DNA from: Streptomyces avermitilis MA-4680 = NBRC 14893
Lineage (GTDB): Bacteria; Actinomycetota; Actinomycetes; Streptomycetales; Streptomycetaceae
Length of the DNA: 64,000 nucleotides
Assembly: GCF_000009765.2 (NCBI RefSeq)
Contig: NC_003155.5
Coordinates: 6,200,001-6,264,000 of the forward strand
Direction: 5' to 3'
Below the pieces are notes generated by a model that was not told where the DNA came from, made no database searches, and saw nothing but the letters and a program-made list of their open reading frames with translations. Shown in pieces: positions 16,000 through 25,281 of the stretch (its first letter is position 1; each line of letters opens with the position of its first letter). The translations under genes were made by a program, and so were the position numbers.

Positions 16000-16446
16000 T
16001 CAGGACGCCTCCACCGCCGCCTTGATCCGCTGTCCGAACGCGTTCGCGTCCTTGCGGGCCGCGCCCAGGGCGAAGCCCACCAGGAGCTTGCCGACGCCGT
16101 GGCCTTCCAGGACGTTGAAGATCCGCACGCGGGTCGTGCCCGCGCCGGTGGACTCCAGGTCGTAGCCGCCCTCGTCCGCCGTGACGACGTTCTTCGAGAT
16201 CTCCGTCCAGCGGATCCTGCGGGGCGCCTCGAACTCGGTGATCCGGAATTTCCGGCCCGTCTTCATACCGGCGTCCTTGACCGTGCTCGTGAAGACCGTG
16301 CCCACGGCGGTCGGGCCGTCCGGCGTCTTCGTGATCTCCTGCACCCGGGGGCTGAACTCGGGGTCGTTCCTGCCGTCGGCGAGGAAGGCGAAAACCTCCT
16401 CGACGGGGCGGCTGATCTCGACGGTTGCCTCGAACTGACCGGCCAT
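16000..16446 (-). CDS. SRPBCC-family protein (polyketide cyclase/dehydrase-like)
   Basis: A 148-residue soluble protein with the START/SRPBCC pattern: FEATVEISRPVEEVFAFLAD at the N-terminus, a central KFRITEFEAPRRIRWTEI strand pair, and a long C-terminal helix (FALGAARKDANAFGQRIKAA). These bind hydrophobic ligands in a deep cavity; the ligand is unknown. The start is ATG at 16446-16444 with AGGAGG just upstream. It is single-gene and divergent from narK. Confidence 0.88.
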   Translation of the reverse strand: MAGQFEATVEISRPVEEVFAFLADGRNDPEFSPRVQEITKTPDGPTAVGTVFTSTVKDAGMKTGRKFRITEFEAPRRIRWTEISKNVVTADEGGYDLESTGAGTTRVRIFNVLEGHGVGKLLVGFALGAARKDANAFGQRIKAAVEAS

Positions 16447-16714
16447 GGTTCCTCCTGTGCTGTGACCGCTGGAGCTCCGGCTGAGGGCGCGCGAGTGTGC
16501 CGAGCACTTCAGATTACGGTCCCGGCGTCACCGGCGCGTCCTCACCGACGCCCCCGCTCCCGCGTGAGAGCAACGTTCCAACCCGGTCACCCACAGCCAC
16601 AGCCCCGAAACGCGGTCTCCCTACCTTCGGGATCGTCACTCGTTGCGCGACACCGAGCACCGAGCACATAGCACCGAGCACGAGCACCGAGCCCCGGAGA
16701 ACCGTGGAGGCGTC

Positions 16715-18106
16715 ATGACAGCCCCGAGCACAGCCCCCGCAGCGAGTCCGCCGAGCAGGAAAGGCCGCTGGATCGAGGAGTGGGATCCGGAGGACGAGGC
16801 CTTCTGGGAGGAGAAGGGGGAGAAGACCGCGCGGCGGAATCTGCTCTTCTCCGTGCTGTCCGAGCACGTCGGGTTCTCCATCTGGACCCTGTGGTCCGTG
16901 ATGGTGCTGTTCATGGGACCCGAGTACGGGCTCACCCCCGCCGACAAGTTCTTCATCGTGTCGATGGCGACGCTGGTCGGCGCGATCGTCCGCGTCCCCT
17001 ACACCTTCGCCGTCGCCCTGTTCGGCGGGCGGAACTGGACCATCGTCTCCGCGAGCCTCCTGCTCATCCCCACCATCGCGGCCTTCGTGGTGATGGAGCC
17101 GGGCACCTCGTTCACCACCTTCCTGGTGTGCGCCATGCTCGCCGGTATCGGCGGCGGCAACTTCGCCTCCAGCATGACCAACATCAACGCCTTCTTCCCG
17201 CTCAGGAAGAAGGGATGGGCGCTCGGGCTCAACGCGGGCGGCGGCAACATCGGGGTGCCGGTGGTGCAGCTGGTCGGGCTCGCCGTCATCGGGGCCAGTG
17301 GCGGCCCGCGCGTACTGCTGGGCATCTACATCCCGTTCATCGTGCTCGCCGCCGGCCTCGCCGCCGTGAAGATGGACAACATCGCGTCCCTCAAGAACGA
17401 CACCGGCGCGGCCCGGGAAGCCGTCAAGGACGCCCACACCTGGATCATGTCGTTCCTGTACGTCGGGACGTTCGGGTCCTTCATCGGGTACAGCTTCGCG
17501 TTCGGTCTCGTCCTGCAGACGCAGTTCGGCCGTACGCCGTTGCAGTCCGCGTACGTCACCTTCATCGGCCCGCTGCTGGGCTCCCTCATCCGGCCCGTGG
17601 GCGGCTGGCTCGCCGACCGCTACGGCGGCGCGAAGATCACGCTGTGGAACTTCGTCGGCATGGCGGCGGCCACCGGTGTCATCGTGATCGCGTCCATGCA
17701 GAAGTCGCTGCCGCTGTTCACCACCGCGTTCATCGCGCTGTTCGTGCTCAGCGGCCTCGGCAACGGGTCCACGTACAAGATGATTCCCGGGATCTTCCAC
17801 GCCAAGGCCGTCGCCAAGGGACTCGAAGGGGAGGAGGCGGCCGCCTACGGACGCCGGCTGTCCGGCGCCTCCATGGGGCTCATCGGAGCCGTCGGCGCGC
17901 TCGGCGGGCTCGGCATCAACCTCGCCTTCCGGCAGTCGTTCCTGAGCGTGGGCTCCGGCACCGGCGCCTTCGTCTCCTTCCTCGCCTTCTACGCGGCCTG
18001 CTTCGCGGTCACCTGGGCCGTATACCTTCGCCGCCAGGCCGGGGCCGAAGCCCATGCCACCGCCGCCTCCGGGGCGAAGCCGCAGCTCAGCTATGTCGAG
18101 GTGTGA
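16715..18106 (+). CDS. narK: Nitrate/nitrite transporter (NarK family, MFS)
   Basis: 463 residues with twelve membrane helices of the nitrate-nitrite porter family. The two nitrate-signature glycine-rich motifs are visible (AGIGGGNFASSMTNINAFFP and GLGNGSTYKMIP). A ~45-residue acidic cytosolic N-terminus (WIEEWDPEDEAFWEEKGEK) is typical of actinobacterial NarK. It probably imports nitrate or exports nitrite for assimilation. The start is ATG 16715 with GTGGAGG four bases upstream. Immediate repeats of ACCGAGCAC lie at 16650-16698. A strong hairpin separates it from nnaR, its usual regulatory neighbour. Confidence 0.93.
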   Translation: MTAPSTAPAASPPSRKGRWIEEWDPEDEAFWEEKGEKTARRNLLFSVLSEHVGFSIWTLWSVMVLFMGPEYGLTPADKFFIVSMATLVGAIVRVPYTFAVALFGGRNWTIVSASLLLIPTIAAFVVMEPGTSFTTFLVCAMLAGIGGGNFASSMTNINAFFPLRKKGWALGLNAGGGNIGVPVVQLVGLAVIGASGGPRVLLGIYIPFIVLAAGLAAVKMDNIASLKNDTGAAREAVKDAHTWIMSFLYVGTFGSFIGYSFAFGLVLQTQFGRTPLQSAYVTFIGPLLGSLIRPVGGWLADRYGGAKITLWNFVGMAAATGVIVIASMQKSLPLFTTAFIALFVLSGLGNGSTYKMIPGIFHAKAVAKGLEGEEAAAYGRRLSGASMGLIGAVGALGGLGINLAFRQSFLSVGSGTGAFVSFLAFYAACFAVTWAVYLRRQAGAEAHATAASGAKPQLSYVEV

Positions 18107-18133
18107 CGTAACACCGCTGACATGAAGCCGAAC

Positions 18134-18163
18134 CGAGCCTGTCACGCACCGTTGACAGGCTCG
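18134..18163 (+). terminator. Hairpin between narK and nnaR
   Basis: Eleven-bp perfect stem CGAGCCTGTCA / TGACAGGCTCG with an 8-base loop, 27 bases after narK and 46 bases before nnaR. There is no U-tract, so it may be a partial terminator or an RNA-stabilising hairpin rather than a full stop. Confidence 0.6.
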
Positions 18164-18209
18164 ATCGGCACGTAAGCGCACCGACTCGAGCGGGACGAGA
18201 GCCAGACGC

Positions 18210-19370
18210 ATGTACGACGAACAGCAGCTACCGGCTCAACAAGATCACGGACCGCTCGCCGGGTTCACCGTGGGCGTGACGGCCGCACGTCGGGCCGACG
18301 AGCTCGGCGCGCTGCTCCAGCGGCGCGGTGCCTCCGTCGTGCACGCCCCCGCCCTGCGGATCGTGCCGCTCGCCGACGACAGCGAACTGCTCGCCGCCAC
18401 CAAGGGACTCATCGAACAGGCCCCGGACGTCGTGGTGGCGACGACCGCGATCGGGTTCCGGGGGTGGATCGAGGCCGCCGACGGGTGGGGTCTCGGCGAG
18501 GATCTGATCGAGCGGCTGCGGGGGGTCGAACTGCTGGCCCGCGGGCCCAAGGTCAAGGGCGCCGTACGCGCCGCGGGGCTGACGGAGGAGTGGTCGCCCT
18601 CCTCCGAGTCCATGGCCGAGGTGCTCGACCGGCTGCTCGAAGAAGGCGTCGACGGTCGCCGTGTCGCCATCCAGCTGCACGGCGAGCCGCTGCCCGGCTT
18701 CGTGGAGGCGCTGCGGGCCGGGGGAGCGGAGGTCGTCGGCGTACCCGTGTACCGGTGGATGCCGCCGGAGGACATCACGCCCGTCGACCGGCTGCTCGAC
18801 GCGACCGTCACCCGAGGCCTCGACGCGATCACCTTCACCAGCGCGCCCGCCGCCGCGTCCCTGCTGTCCCGGGCGGAGGAGCGGGGGCTGCTGTCCGACG
18901 TCCTCGCCGCCCTCCACCACGACGTGCTGCCCGCCTGTGTCGGCCCGGTCACCGCGCTGCCGCTCCAGGCCCGGGGCGTCGACACCGTCCAGCCCGAACG
19001 CTTCCGGCTCGGCCCCCTCGTACAACTGCTGTGCAAGGAGCTGCCCGGGCGGGCCCGTACACTCCCCATCGCCGGCCACCGCGTCGAGATCCGCGGCCAC
19101 GCGGTCATGGTCGACGGAGCGCTGCGGCCCGTACCGCCCGCCGGGATGTCCCTGCTGCGGGCCCTGGCGCGCCGGCCGGGCTGGGTGGTGGCGCGGGCCG
19201 AGCTGCTGCGGGCGCTGCCGGGGGCCGGCCGGGACGAGCACGCCGTCGAGACGGCGATGGCCCGGCTGCGCACGGCACTCGGCGCGCCCAAGCTGATCCA
19301 GACGGTGGTCAAACGCGGCTACCGGCTCGCCCTCGACCCGGCGGCGGACGCCAAGTACGCCGACGCGTGA
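18210..19370 (+). CDS. nnaR: NnaR-type regulator: HemD (uroporphyrinogen-III synthase)-like domain fused to a winged helix
   Basis: 386 residues. Residues ~10-265 form a uroporphyrinogen-III-synthase-like fold (GFTVGVTAARRADELGALL, TFTSAPAAASLL, ACVGPVTALPL), and ~285-375 form an OmpR-type DNA-binding domain (RRPGWVVARAELLRALPG, HAVETAMARLRTALG, IQTVVKRGYRLA). This fusion next to narK is the actinobacterial nitrate/nitrite assimilation regulator NnaR, which works alongside GlnR. The HemD part is thought to sense or modify activity rather than serve the main heme pathway. The last 52 bases overlap the convergent DUF1772 gene. Confidence 0.88.
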   Translation: MYDEQQLPAQQDHGPLAGFTVGVTAARRADELGALLQRRGASVVHAPALRIVPLADDSELLAATKGLIEQAPDVVVATTAIGFRGWIEAADGWGLGEDLIERLRGVELLARGPKVKGAVRAAGLTEEWSPSSESMAEVLDRLLEEGVDGRRVAIQLHGEPLPGFVEALRAGGAEVVGVPVYRWMPPEDITPVDRLLDATVTRGLDAITFTSAPAAASLLSRAEERGLLSDVLAALHHDVLPACVGPVTALPLQARGVDTVQPERFRLGPLVQLLCKELPGRARTLPIAGHRVEIRGHAVMVDGALRPVPPAGMSLLRALARRPGWVVARAELLRALPGAGRDEHAVETAMARLRTALGAPKLIQTVVKRGYRLALDPAADAKYADA

Positions 19371-19873
19371 GCCCTGCCGCGCAGGAACAGCGCGCGGACG
19401 AGGAGGGCCAGCGCGAGCGTGGACAGCAGCGCCCGTACGACGTTCCACGCCACCCACGGGCCCTCGAACCTCGCGCGTACGGCGGCCGGATCGGCGACCC
19501 CCGCCGGGGCGCCGGCGTGCGCGAGGTCGTTGTTGAGCGGGATGTTCACGACGACGGTGAACAGGAACACGAGCGCGTACGCGATGAGCGCCGCGAACAC
19601 CCACCAGCGGCCCGGCGAGCCGCGCAACTGCCAGGCGGAGAGCGCCGAGAGCACGAGCGCGCCGAGGAAGCTCAGGAAGAACACCGGGTTCTGGATCACG
19701 TCGTTGATGTTCTGCATGACCTCGATGTAGACGCGGTCGTCGCTGCGGGCCAGGGCCGGCATCACGGCGCAGGCGAACACGTAGAAGACCCCGGCGATCA
19801 GGCCCGTCGCGACCGTGGCCGCACCCAGTACACCTCCGGCGGTCGTACGCCGCCCCGTGCTGTTCTGTGTCAT
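19319..19873 (-). CDS. DUF1772 (anthrone-oxygenase-like) membrane protein
   Basis: 184 residues with four membrane helices (VATGLIAGVFYVFACAVMPAL, PVFFLSFLGALVLSALSAW, WWVFAALIAYALVFLFTVVV, VVRALLSTLALALLVRALF) and the family hallmark VNIPLNNDL after the third. Most members have no known role; some resemble anthrone oxygenases. Its C-terminus is read through the end of nnaR on the other strand (52-bp overlap), which ties their evolution together. ATG at 19873-19871. Confidence 0.85.
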   Translation of the reverse strand: MTQNSTGRRTTAGGVLGAATVATGLIAGVFYVFACAVMPALARSDDRVYIEVMQNINDVIQNPVFFLSFLGALVLSALSAWQLRGSPGRWWVFAALIAYALVFLFTVVVNIPLNNDLAHAGAPAGVADPAAVRARFEGPWVAWNVVRALLSTLALALLVRALFLRGRAHASAYLASAAGSRASR

Positions 19874-20122
19874 GCCGGTAAGTCAACCGCCGTGGCCGCG
19901 CACGGGACATGGCTGAGGCGCGCGGACGCATAAGCGGGCGTCCACGCCGTCCATGACGTCTACAGCGGGGCCGCGACCGGGGCCGGTATCGGGGCTTCCG
20001 GTGGCGGGCGCGGGCGGGCACTGTAGGGAGTACGCACCCTGAGGCACCCCCGGGCGCCTTTCCTCCGGCTGATCTCACCGACCGCTCACTTCCGGCGGTA
20101 ACCCCAAGGCGGTGACAGGCAC

Positions 20123-20710
20123 ATGGCATCGGGCACGGCCACGGCCTCGTACGAGCTGCGGTTCGACTCCGGGCGGATCTGCCTGGACCTGCTGGCGACC
20201 ACGCACCCCGAGGAACGGCTCGACTCGGCGGACCGGCTGCGTGCGTGGGCCACCGGATCCGGGCTCGTACCACCGGGCACGCCACTGCCGGAGGCGGACG
20301 CCTCCTGGCCCGTCCGGTTCCGCGAACTGCGCGGACAGATCGGACAGTTGGTGCACGGGGAGCTGGAAGGGCGGCCGGTGGACGCGGCGTTGGCGCGCGT
20401 CAACGCGGTCGCGCTCGGTTCGCCGCCTCCGCTGTGCGCGGTGCGCGCGGACGACGGGGTGCTGGTACGGCGACTGCCGGCCGCGCCCGGGTGCGGGGAA
20501 CTCCTCGCCGCGATCGCCCGCGACACGGTCGAGCTGCTCACGGACCCGGCCGCCCGGGCAAGCCTGCGCCACTGCGAAGGGGACAACTGCCCCCTCGTGT
20601 ACCTCGATACGTCCCGTGGCCGACGCCGCCGCTGGTGCTCGAGCGAGACCTGCGGAAACCGCGAACGAGTGGCCCGCCACCGCCGCCGCGCGGCACTGGC
20701 CCGGGCCTAG
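20123..20710 (+). CDS. CGNR zinc-finger / ABATE-domain protein
   Basis: 195 residues: an N-terminal ABATE (stress-induced) domain (LRFDSGRICLDLLATTHPEE) and a C-terminal CGNR zinc finger with the cysteines of HCEGDNCPLVYLD and WCSSETCGNRERVARHRRR. Proteins of this group are presumed stress-linked transcription regulators that bind DNA through the finger. The basic tail supports nucleic-acid binding. ATG 20123. The ~190 bases upstream are shared with the divergent DUF1772 gene. Confidence 0.85.
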   Translation: MASGTATASYELRFDSGRICLDLLATTHPEERLDSADRLRAWATGSGLVPPGTPLPEADASWPVRFRELRGQIGQLVHGELEGRPVDAALARVNAVALGSPPPLCAVRADDGVLVRRLPAAPGCGELLAAIARDTVELLTDPAARASLRHCEGDNCPLVYLDTSRGRRRRWCSSETCGNRERVARHRRRAALARA

Positions 20711-21205
20711 GTGTATTGCCCGCGGGGCCGACACCGGCGTGAACACGTCCCGGCGGGCGGGGTTGGTGCCGGTGTGACGTCGCTCGCCGTCGATGAAGCC
20801 CAGGGCGCACGCGCGTACATAAGGTGCAACCTTGGGCAGTGTGCGCATCGGTGCATCCGCTCATGTGCCCCTGGAGGGCACGTGGTTGGGCGGCTTTCCG
20901 GACAGGCGGAGGGGCGCCGGCGGGCGTCGAGAAGGATCTTCTCGACAATTCCTCCACCGAAGTCAAGTCAAAAGTTCACACCATCATCGAGCCAAGCCTG
21001 AGAGTGAAATCTCCGTCGGCTGTGAAACGGGTCTCCCCTGGTGGGCGGCCGTATGTCCCCTTGGGGGCGAAATGCATGCCCCGTAGAGGCCCGTTCCACA
21101 CCTGACCCAAGAAATTTCTGGTCTCACTTTGAACACGGGCGGGCCCGTCCGCGTACCCAGTGACGAGCGAATGACTGGGGGAACCCCCGGACACCGGAGG
21201 TGGGC
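20711..21205. other. 495-base intergenic region upstream of sigU
   Basis: No supported gene. It contains an AT-richer stretch (20935-21010), two related pieces GTGAAATCTCCGTC (21003) and GTGAAACGGGTCTCC (21022), and a candidate ECF promoter just before sigU. Its length suggests a regulated leader. Confidence 0.5.
21130..21155 (+). promoter_or_regulatory. Candidate ECF-sigma promoter of sigU
   Basis: TGAAC (21130-21134), 17 bases, then CGTA (21152-21155). This fits the loose -35/-10 pattern used by many ECF sigma factors, ~50 bases before the sigU start. ECF genes are usually autoregulated. Confidence 0.3.
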
Positions 21206-21796
21206 GTGCGTAAGGATTCCGCCGTGGCTGATGAACGAAGGTCCAGGGCCCGACATCGCATGTCTCCGTCCTCTTCCTCTCCGTCTCCCGAGCCGGACGA
21301 GGAGCTGATGCGTGCGCTGTACCGGGAACACGCGGGTCCCCTCCTTGCTTATGTGTTGCGACTGGTTGCCGGAGACCGGCAGCGCGCCGAGGACGTTGTA
21401 CAGGAAACACTCATCCGTGCCTGGAAGAACGCCGGCCAGCTCAATCGAGCGACCGGTTCGGTACGCCCCTGGCTGGTGACGGTCGCCCGGCGCATCGTCA
21501 TCGACGGCCACCGCAGCCGGCAGGCCCGGCCGCAGGAGGTGGACCCGTCGCCGCTGGAGGTCATCCCCGCGGAGGACGAGATCGACAAGGCGTTGTGGCT
21601 GATGACACTCTCGGACGCGCTGGACGACCTGACCCCTGCTCACAGGGAAGTCCTGGTCGAAACGTACTTCAAAGGGCGTACGGTCAATGAGGCGGCCGAG
21701 ACGCTTGGCATCCCCAGTGGAACGGTGCGCTCGCGGGTCTTCTATGCCCTGCGGTCGATGAAGCTGGCTCTGGAGGAGCGGGGGGTGACGGCATGA
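21206..21796 (+). CDS. sigU: ECF RNA polymerase sigma factor SigU
   Basis: 196 residues. Region 2 is seen as LMRALYREHAGPLLAYVLRL and DRQRAEDVVQETLIRAWKN (DVVQE is the region 2.3/2.4 hallmark), and region 4 as LDDLTPAHREVLVETYFKG and NEAAETLGIPSGTVRSRVFY. The gene overlaps its anti-sigma factor by four bases (ATGA), so both are made together and the sigma factor is held inactive at the membrane until a signal releases it. I prefer GTG 21206, five bases after GGAGG, over GTG 21200, which overlaps that site. The name rests on synteny with the sigU-rsuA pair upstream of helD in Streptomyces. Confidence 0.85.
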   Translation: MRKDSAVADERRSRARHRMSPSSSSPSPEPDEELMRALYREHAGPLLAYVLRLVAGDRQRAEDVVQETLIRAWKNAGQLNRATGSVRPWLVTVARRIVIDGHRSRQARPQEVDPSPLEVIPAEDEIDKALWLMTLSDALDDLTPAHREVLVETYFKGRTVNEAAETLGIPSGTVRSRVFYALRSMKLALEERGVTA

Positions 21797-22617
21797 ACAT
21801 GTACGGGGGATATGGAAGCGGAACCGGAGGTCCGGGGTCCGCGCGCGGAACAGCGGGAGCACAGGGGCCGGGCGACGTGCATGAAACAGTCGGCGCCTAC
21901 GCCCTCGGCATCCTCGACGACGCCGAGGCGACCGCCTTCGAAGCGCATCTCGCCACCTGCGACTGGTGCGCCCAGCAACTCGACGACCTCGCCGGAATGG
22001 AACCGATGCTGGCCGCGCTCGCGGACCTGCCGAGTTCCCAGGGCACCCCTGCCATCGGCGAGTCCCTGTCCGCCAGGCCCAGCCCACGGCTGGCCGAGCG
22101 GCTGGTCGACGAGGTGTCCGAGCGGCGCGCCCTGAAGCGCAGGCGCAGCTTCTTCATGCTGGCGGCGGCGGCCGCGATGATCATCGGCGGTCCGCTGGTC
22201 GTCATGGCGGTCAACGGCGACGGCGGCGGCAAGGAGCCGGTGGCCAGTGCCACCAGCCCCGCCAAGGACGCCTTCATGCACATGTCCAAGAAGATCTCGG
22301 CGACGGACTCGAGCACCAAGGTCAACGCCGTGATCGCGATGGACTCCAAGGACTGGGGCACCCACTCCGTCCTCCAGCTGAAGAACGTCAAGGGCCCGCT
22401 CAAGTGCTCCCTGATCGCCGTCGGCAAGAACGGCGAGCGTGAGACGGTCACGTCCTGGGCGGTCCCGAAGTGGGGCTACGGCATCAAGGACGCCAAGACC
22501 GAACAGGCCAAGAACCCGCTCTACGTCCACGGCGGCGCGGCCTTCAAGCCCAACGAGATCGACCACTTCGAGGTCATGACCTTCGACGGCAAGCGGCTCG
22601 TCGAAGTGAACGTGTGA
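21793..22617 (+). CDS. rsuA: Anti-sigma factor RsuA (zinc-binding type)
   Basis: 274 residues. An N-terminal zinc-anti-sigma domain (HETVGAYALGILDDAE, then FEAHLATCDWCAQQL with His52, Cys56, Cys59) binds SigU in the cytoplasm. One membrane helix follows at ~120-137 (FFMLAAAAAMIIGGPLVVMA), then an extracellular domain of ~135 residues (sensor). It is translationally coupled to sigU. The extracellular part resembles the anti-sigma-K type (RskA-like), in which regulated proteolysis frees the sigma factor. Confidence 0.87.
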   Translation: MNMYGGYGSGTGGPGSARGTAGAQGPGDVHETVGAYALGILDDAEATAFEAHLATCDWCAQQLDDLAGMEPMLAALADLPSSQGTPAIGESLSARPSPRLAERLVDEVSERRALKRRRSFFMLAAAAAMIIGGPLVVMAVNGDGGGKEPVASATSPAKDAFMHMSKKISATDSSTKVNAVIAMDSKDWGTHSVLQLKNVKGPLKCSLIAVGKNGERETVTSWAVPKWGYGIKDAKTEQAKNPLYVHGGAAFKPNEIDHFEVMTFDGKRLVEVNV

Positions 22618-22700
22618 GCGAACTCGGCACTGCCACGTAGCCTCCAGGGGTCCCCTTCGCGTACGGTTGACGGCTGCCCAGCACGTCAGAAGGGGGCCCG

Positions 22701-25211
22701 GTGGCCGCTCAGGTTCAACAGGAAACCGCGTTCGGCCCGGTCGACGAGTCCTCCGTCCAGGACTCGGCATCGGACTCCGCTCAGGATTCCGTACGAGACC
22801 GGGAAATCAGCGTCGAACAGGAGCACCTGGACCGGGTGTACCGCCGTCTCGAGGAGAAGATCCACGAGGCGGAGTTCCTGATGCAGGACGCAGCTCAGCG
22901 CGGCCAGGTCGGTACGCCGGGGGCGCTCGCCGAGCGCGACGCCCAGGTGTTCCGGGCGGGGATCCACCTCAACCGCCTGAACAACGAGTTCGAGGACTTC
23001 CTCTTCGGCCGTATCGACCTGCTGCTCGGCAAGGACGGCAAGAAGGGCCCGGACGGGGCGTACACGGCCGTCGAGCCCGCCGAGGGCGTCGTCCGGGACG
23101 ACAACACGGCGGACATCGCCGAGACCCTGCACATCGGCCGCATCGGCGTCCTCGACGCGGAGTACGCGCCGCTGGTCATCGACTGGCGGGCACCCGCCGC
23201 GGCCCCCTTCTACCGCTCCACGCCGGTCGACCCCGGGCGCGTCGTACGCCGCCGGGTCATCCGCTCCAAGGGGCGCAAGGTCCTCGGCGTCGAGGACGAC
23301 CTGATGCGCCCCGAGCTGACGGCGTCGCTGAACGACGAGCCCCTGGCCGTCATCGGTGACGGCGCCCTGATGGCCGCCCTGGGCCAGGCCCGCAGCCACA
23401 CCATGCGGGACATCGTGGCGTCGATCCAGGCGGAGCAGGACCTGGTGATCCGCGCCCCCGCCGCCTCCGTGACGTACGTCGAGGGCGGCCCCGGCACCGG
23501 CAAGACCGCGGTGGCCCTGCACCGCGCCGCCTACCTCCTCTACCAGGACCGCCGCAGATACGCGGGCGGCATCCTGATCGTCTCCCCGACCCCGCTCCTG
23601 GTCGCCTACACCGAGGGCGTCCTGCCGTCGCTCGGCGAGGAGGGCCAGGTCGCCATCCGCGCGATCGGCTCCCTGGTCGACGGCGCGGAGGCGACCCTGT
23701 ACGACTCCCCGTCGGTGGCCCGCGCCAAGGGCTCGCACCGCATGCTGAAGGTGCTGCGGAAGGCCGCCCGGGGCGCGCTGGAGCTGGGTCCGTCCGTCGC
23801 TGGGCCGGCCACCCGTGGGCAGTTCGCCGGTGGGTCCTCCGCCGGTGCCAACGGCTCGCGGACGGGCGGCGCCGGCCGGTCCTCCGCGAGCGCGGAGCGC
23901 CCCCTCGCCGACGCCGAGCAGCTCGCCTTCGGCGACGACGACACCGGCCACCAGGCCCCCGCCGAGCCGCCCACCCGGCTCCGCGTCGTCGCCTTCGGGC
24001 GCCGGCTGGAGCTGGAGGCCCGCGAGCTGGACCGGATCCGGGAGACCGCCCTCAGCGGTACCGCTCCGGTCAACCTGCTGCGTCCGCGCGCCCGCAAACT
24101 GCTCCTGGACGCCCTCTGGGCGCACTCCGGCGCCGGCACCCGGCACAACGACCCCGAGCTGGCCGCCGAACTGCGCTCGTCCTTCGACGAGGACGTCACC
24201 TCCGAGGACTCCTTCATCGGGTTCCTCGACGCCTGGTGGCCCGAGCTGACCCCGCGGGGCGTGCTGGCCGCCATGGCCGACGAGCGGCGCCTCGGCCGCT
24301 GGGCCCGGCGCATCCTCAACCCCGGCGAGGTGCGCCGAGTGGCCCGCTCCCTCCGGCGCGACGGGCTGTCCGTGCACGACGTGGCCATGCTCGACGAACT
24401 GCAGGCGATCCTCGGCCAGCCCGCCCGCCCCCGGAAGAGGCGCGAACTCGACCCCCTCGACCACCTCACCGGGCTCGAGGAGCTGATGCCCGTACGCGAG
24501 GAGTCGCAGCGCGAACGTGCCGAGCGCCTCGCGCAGGAGCGCACCGAGTACGCGCATGTGATCGTCGACGAGGCGCAGGACCTCACGCCGATGCAGTGGC
24601 GGATGGTCGGGCGCCGGGGCCGGCACGCCACGTGGACCGTGGTCGGCGACCCCGCCCAGTCGTCCTGGTCCGACCCGGACGAGGCCGCCGAGGCCCGCGA
24701 CGAGGCGCTCGGCAGCCGTCCCCGCCGCCGCTTCACCCTCACCGTCAACTACCGCAACCCCGCCGAGATCGCGGAGCTGGCGGCGAAGGTGCTGGCGCTC
24801 GCGATGCCGGGCTCCGAGTCGCCGGCCGCCGTGCGCTCCACGGGCGTGGAGCCGCGCTTCGGGGTCGTACGGGGCTCGCTGGCGCAGACGGTCCGGGAGG
24901 AGGCCGCACGGCTGCTCGACCGCGTCGACGGCACCGTGGGCGTCGTCGTCGCCATGAACCGTCGCGAGGAGGCGGCCCGCTGGCTCGCCGGGCTCGGCGA
25001 CCGGGTGGTGGCGCTCGGCAGCCTGGAGGCGAAGGGCCTGGAGTACGACGCGACGGTCGTCGTCTCGCCGGCGGAGATCGCCGACGAGTCCCCGGCCGGA
25101 CTGCGCGTCCTGTACGTCGCCCTGACCCGCGCGACGCAGCAGCTGACGGTGGTCTCGGGAGACCGGGACGAGCCGGACGCGAGCGGGGTGCCGGACCTGC
25201 TGCGGGACTGA
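22701..25211 (+). CDS. helD: HelD-type UvrD-like helicase (RNA polymerase recycling factor)
   Basis: 836 residues. The N-terminal coiled-coil arm (residues ~35-110: EQEHLDRVYRRLEEKIHEAE) is what HelD inserts into RNA polymerase. Walker A GGPGTGKT is at 262-269, motif II DEAQD at 623-627, then VNYRNPAEIAEL and GLEYDATVV. A ~100-residue Ala/Gly/Ser-rich linker near 365-425 splits the ATPase core. HelD factors strip stalled RNA polymerase from DNA, and actinobacterial relatives (HelR) can relieve rifampicin inhibition. I saw no 19-bp rifamycin-associated inverted repeat upstream. GTG 22701 follows AGAAGGGGG. It lies 83 bases after rsuA in the same direction. Confidence 0.9.
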   Translation: MAAQVQQETAFGPVDESSVQDSASDSAQDSVRDREISVEQEHLDRVYRRLEEKIHEAEFLMQDAAQRGQVGTPGALAERDAQVFRAGIHLNRLNNEFEDFLFGRIDLLLGKDGKKGPDGAYTAVEPAEGVVRDDNTADIAETLHIGRIGVLDAEYAPLVIDWRAPAAAPFYRSTPVDPGRVVRRRVIRSKGRKVLGVEDDLMRPELTASLNDEPLAVIGDGALMAALGQARSHTMRDIVASIQAEQDLVIRAPAASVTYVEGGPGTGKTAVALHRAAYLLYQDRRRYAGGILIVSPTPLLVAYTEGVLPSLGEEGQVAIRAIGSLVDGAEATLYDSPSVARAKGSHRMLKVLRKAARGALELGPSVAGPATRGQFAGGSSAGANGSRTGGAGRSSASAERPLADAEQLAFGDDDTGHQAPAEPPTRLRVVAFGRRLELEARELDRIRETALSGTAPVNLLRPRARKLLLDALWAHSGAGTRHNDPELAAELRSSFDEDVTSEDSFIGFLDAWWPELTPRGVLAAMADERRLGRWARRILNPGEVRRVARSLRRDGLSVHDVAMLDELQAILGQPARPRKRRELDPLDHLTGLEELMPVREESQRERAERLAQERTEYAHVIVDEAQDLTPMQWRMVGRRGRHATWTVVGDPAQSSWSDPDEAAEARDEALGSRPRRRFTLTVNYRNPAEIAELAAKVLALAMPGSESPAAVRSTGVEPRFGVVRGSLAQTVREEAARLLDRVDGTVGVVVAMNRREEAARWLAGLGDRVVALGSLEAKGLEYDATVVVSPAEIADESPAGLRVLYVALTRATQQLTVVSGDRDEPDASGVPDLLRD

Positions 25212-25229
25212 GCGGCGGCCGGGACCGCC

Positions 25230-25281
25230 GGGGGTGCCGGGACCGGCCGACAGCCCGGGGGTGCCGGGACCGGCCGACAGC
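25230..25281 (+). repeat. 25-bp direct repeat, two copies (27-bp period)
   Basis: The unit starting GGGGGTGCCGGGACCGGCCG occurs exactly at 25230-25254 and 25257-25281, just after the helD stop. Confidence 0.85.

Noticed and set aside
18107..18133. GlnR box after narK (GTAAC-n6-GACAT)
   Set aside because: Only one half fits the consensus; too weak to report as a site.
20824..21105. Open frame in the sigU leader
   Set aside because: Composition is unlike its neighbours, with no ribosome site or similarity recognised.
22618..22700. Rifamycin-associated element upstream of helD
   Set aside because: The 83 bases before the gene contain no 19-bp inverted repeat of that type, so rifampicin-induced HelR behaviour is not claimed.
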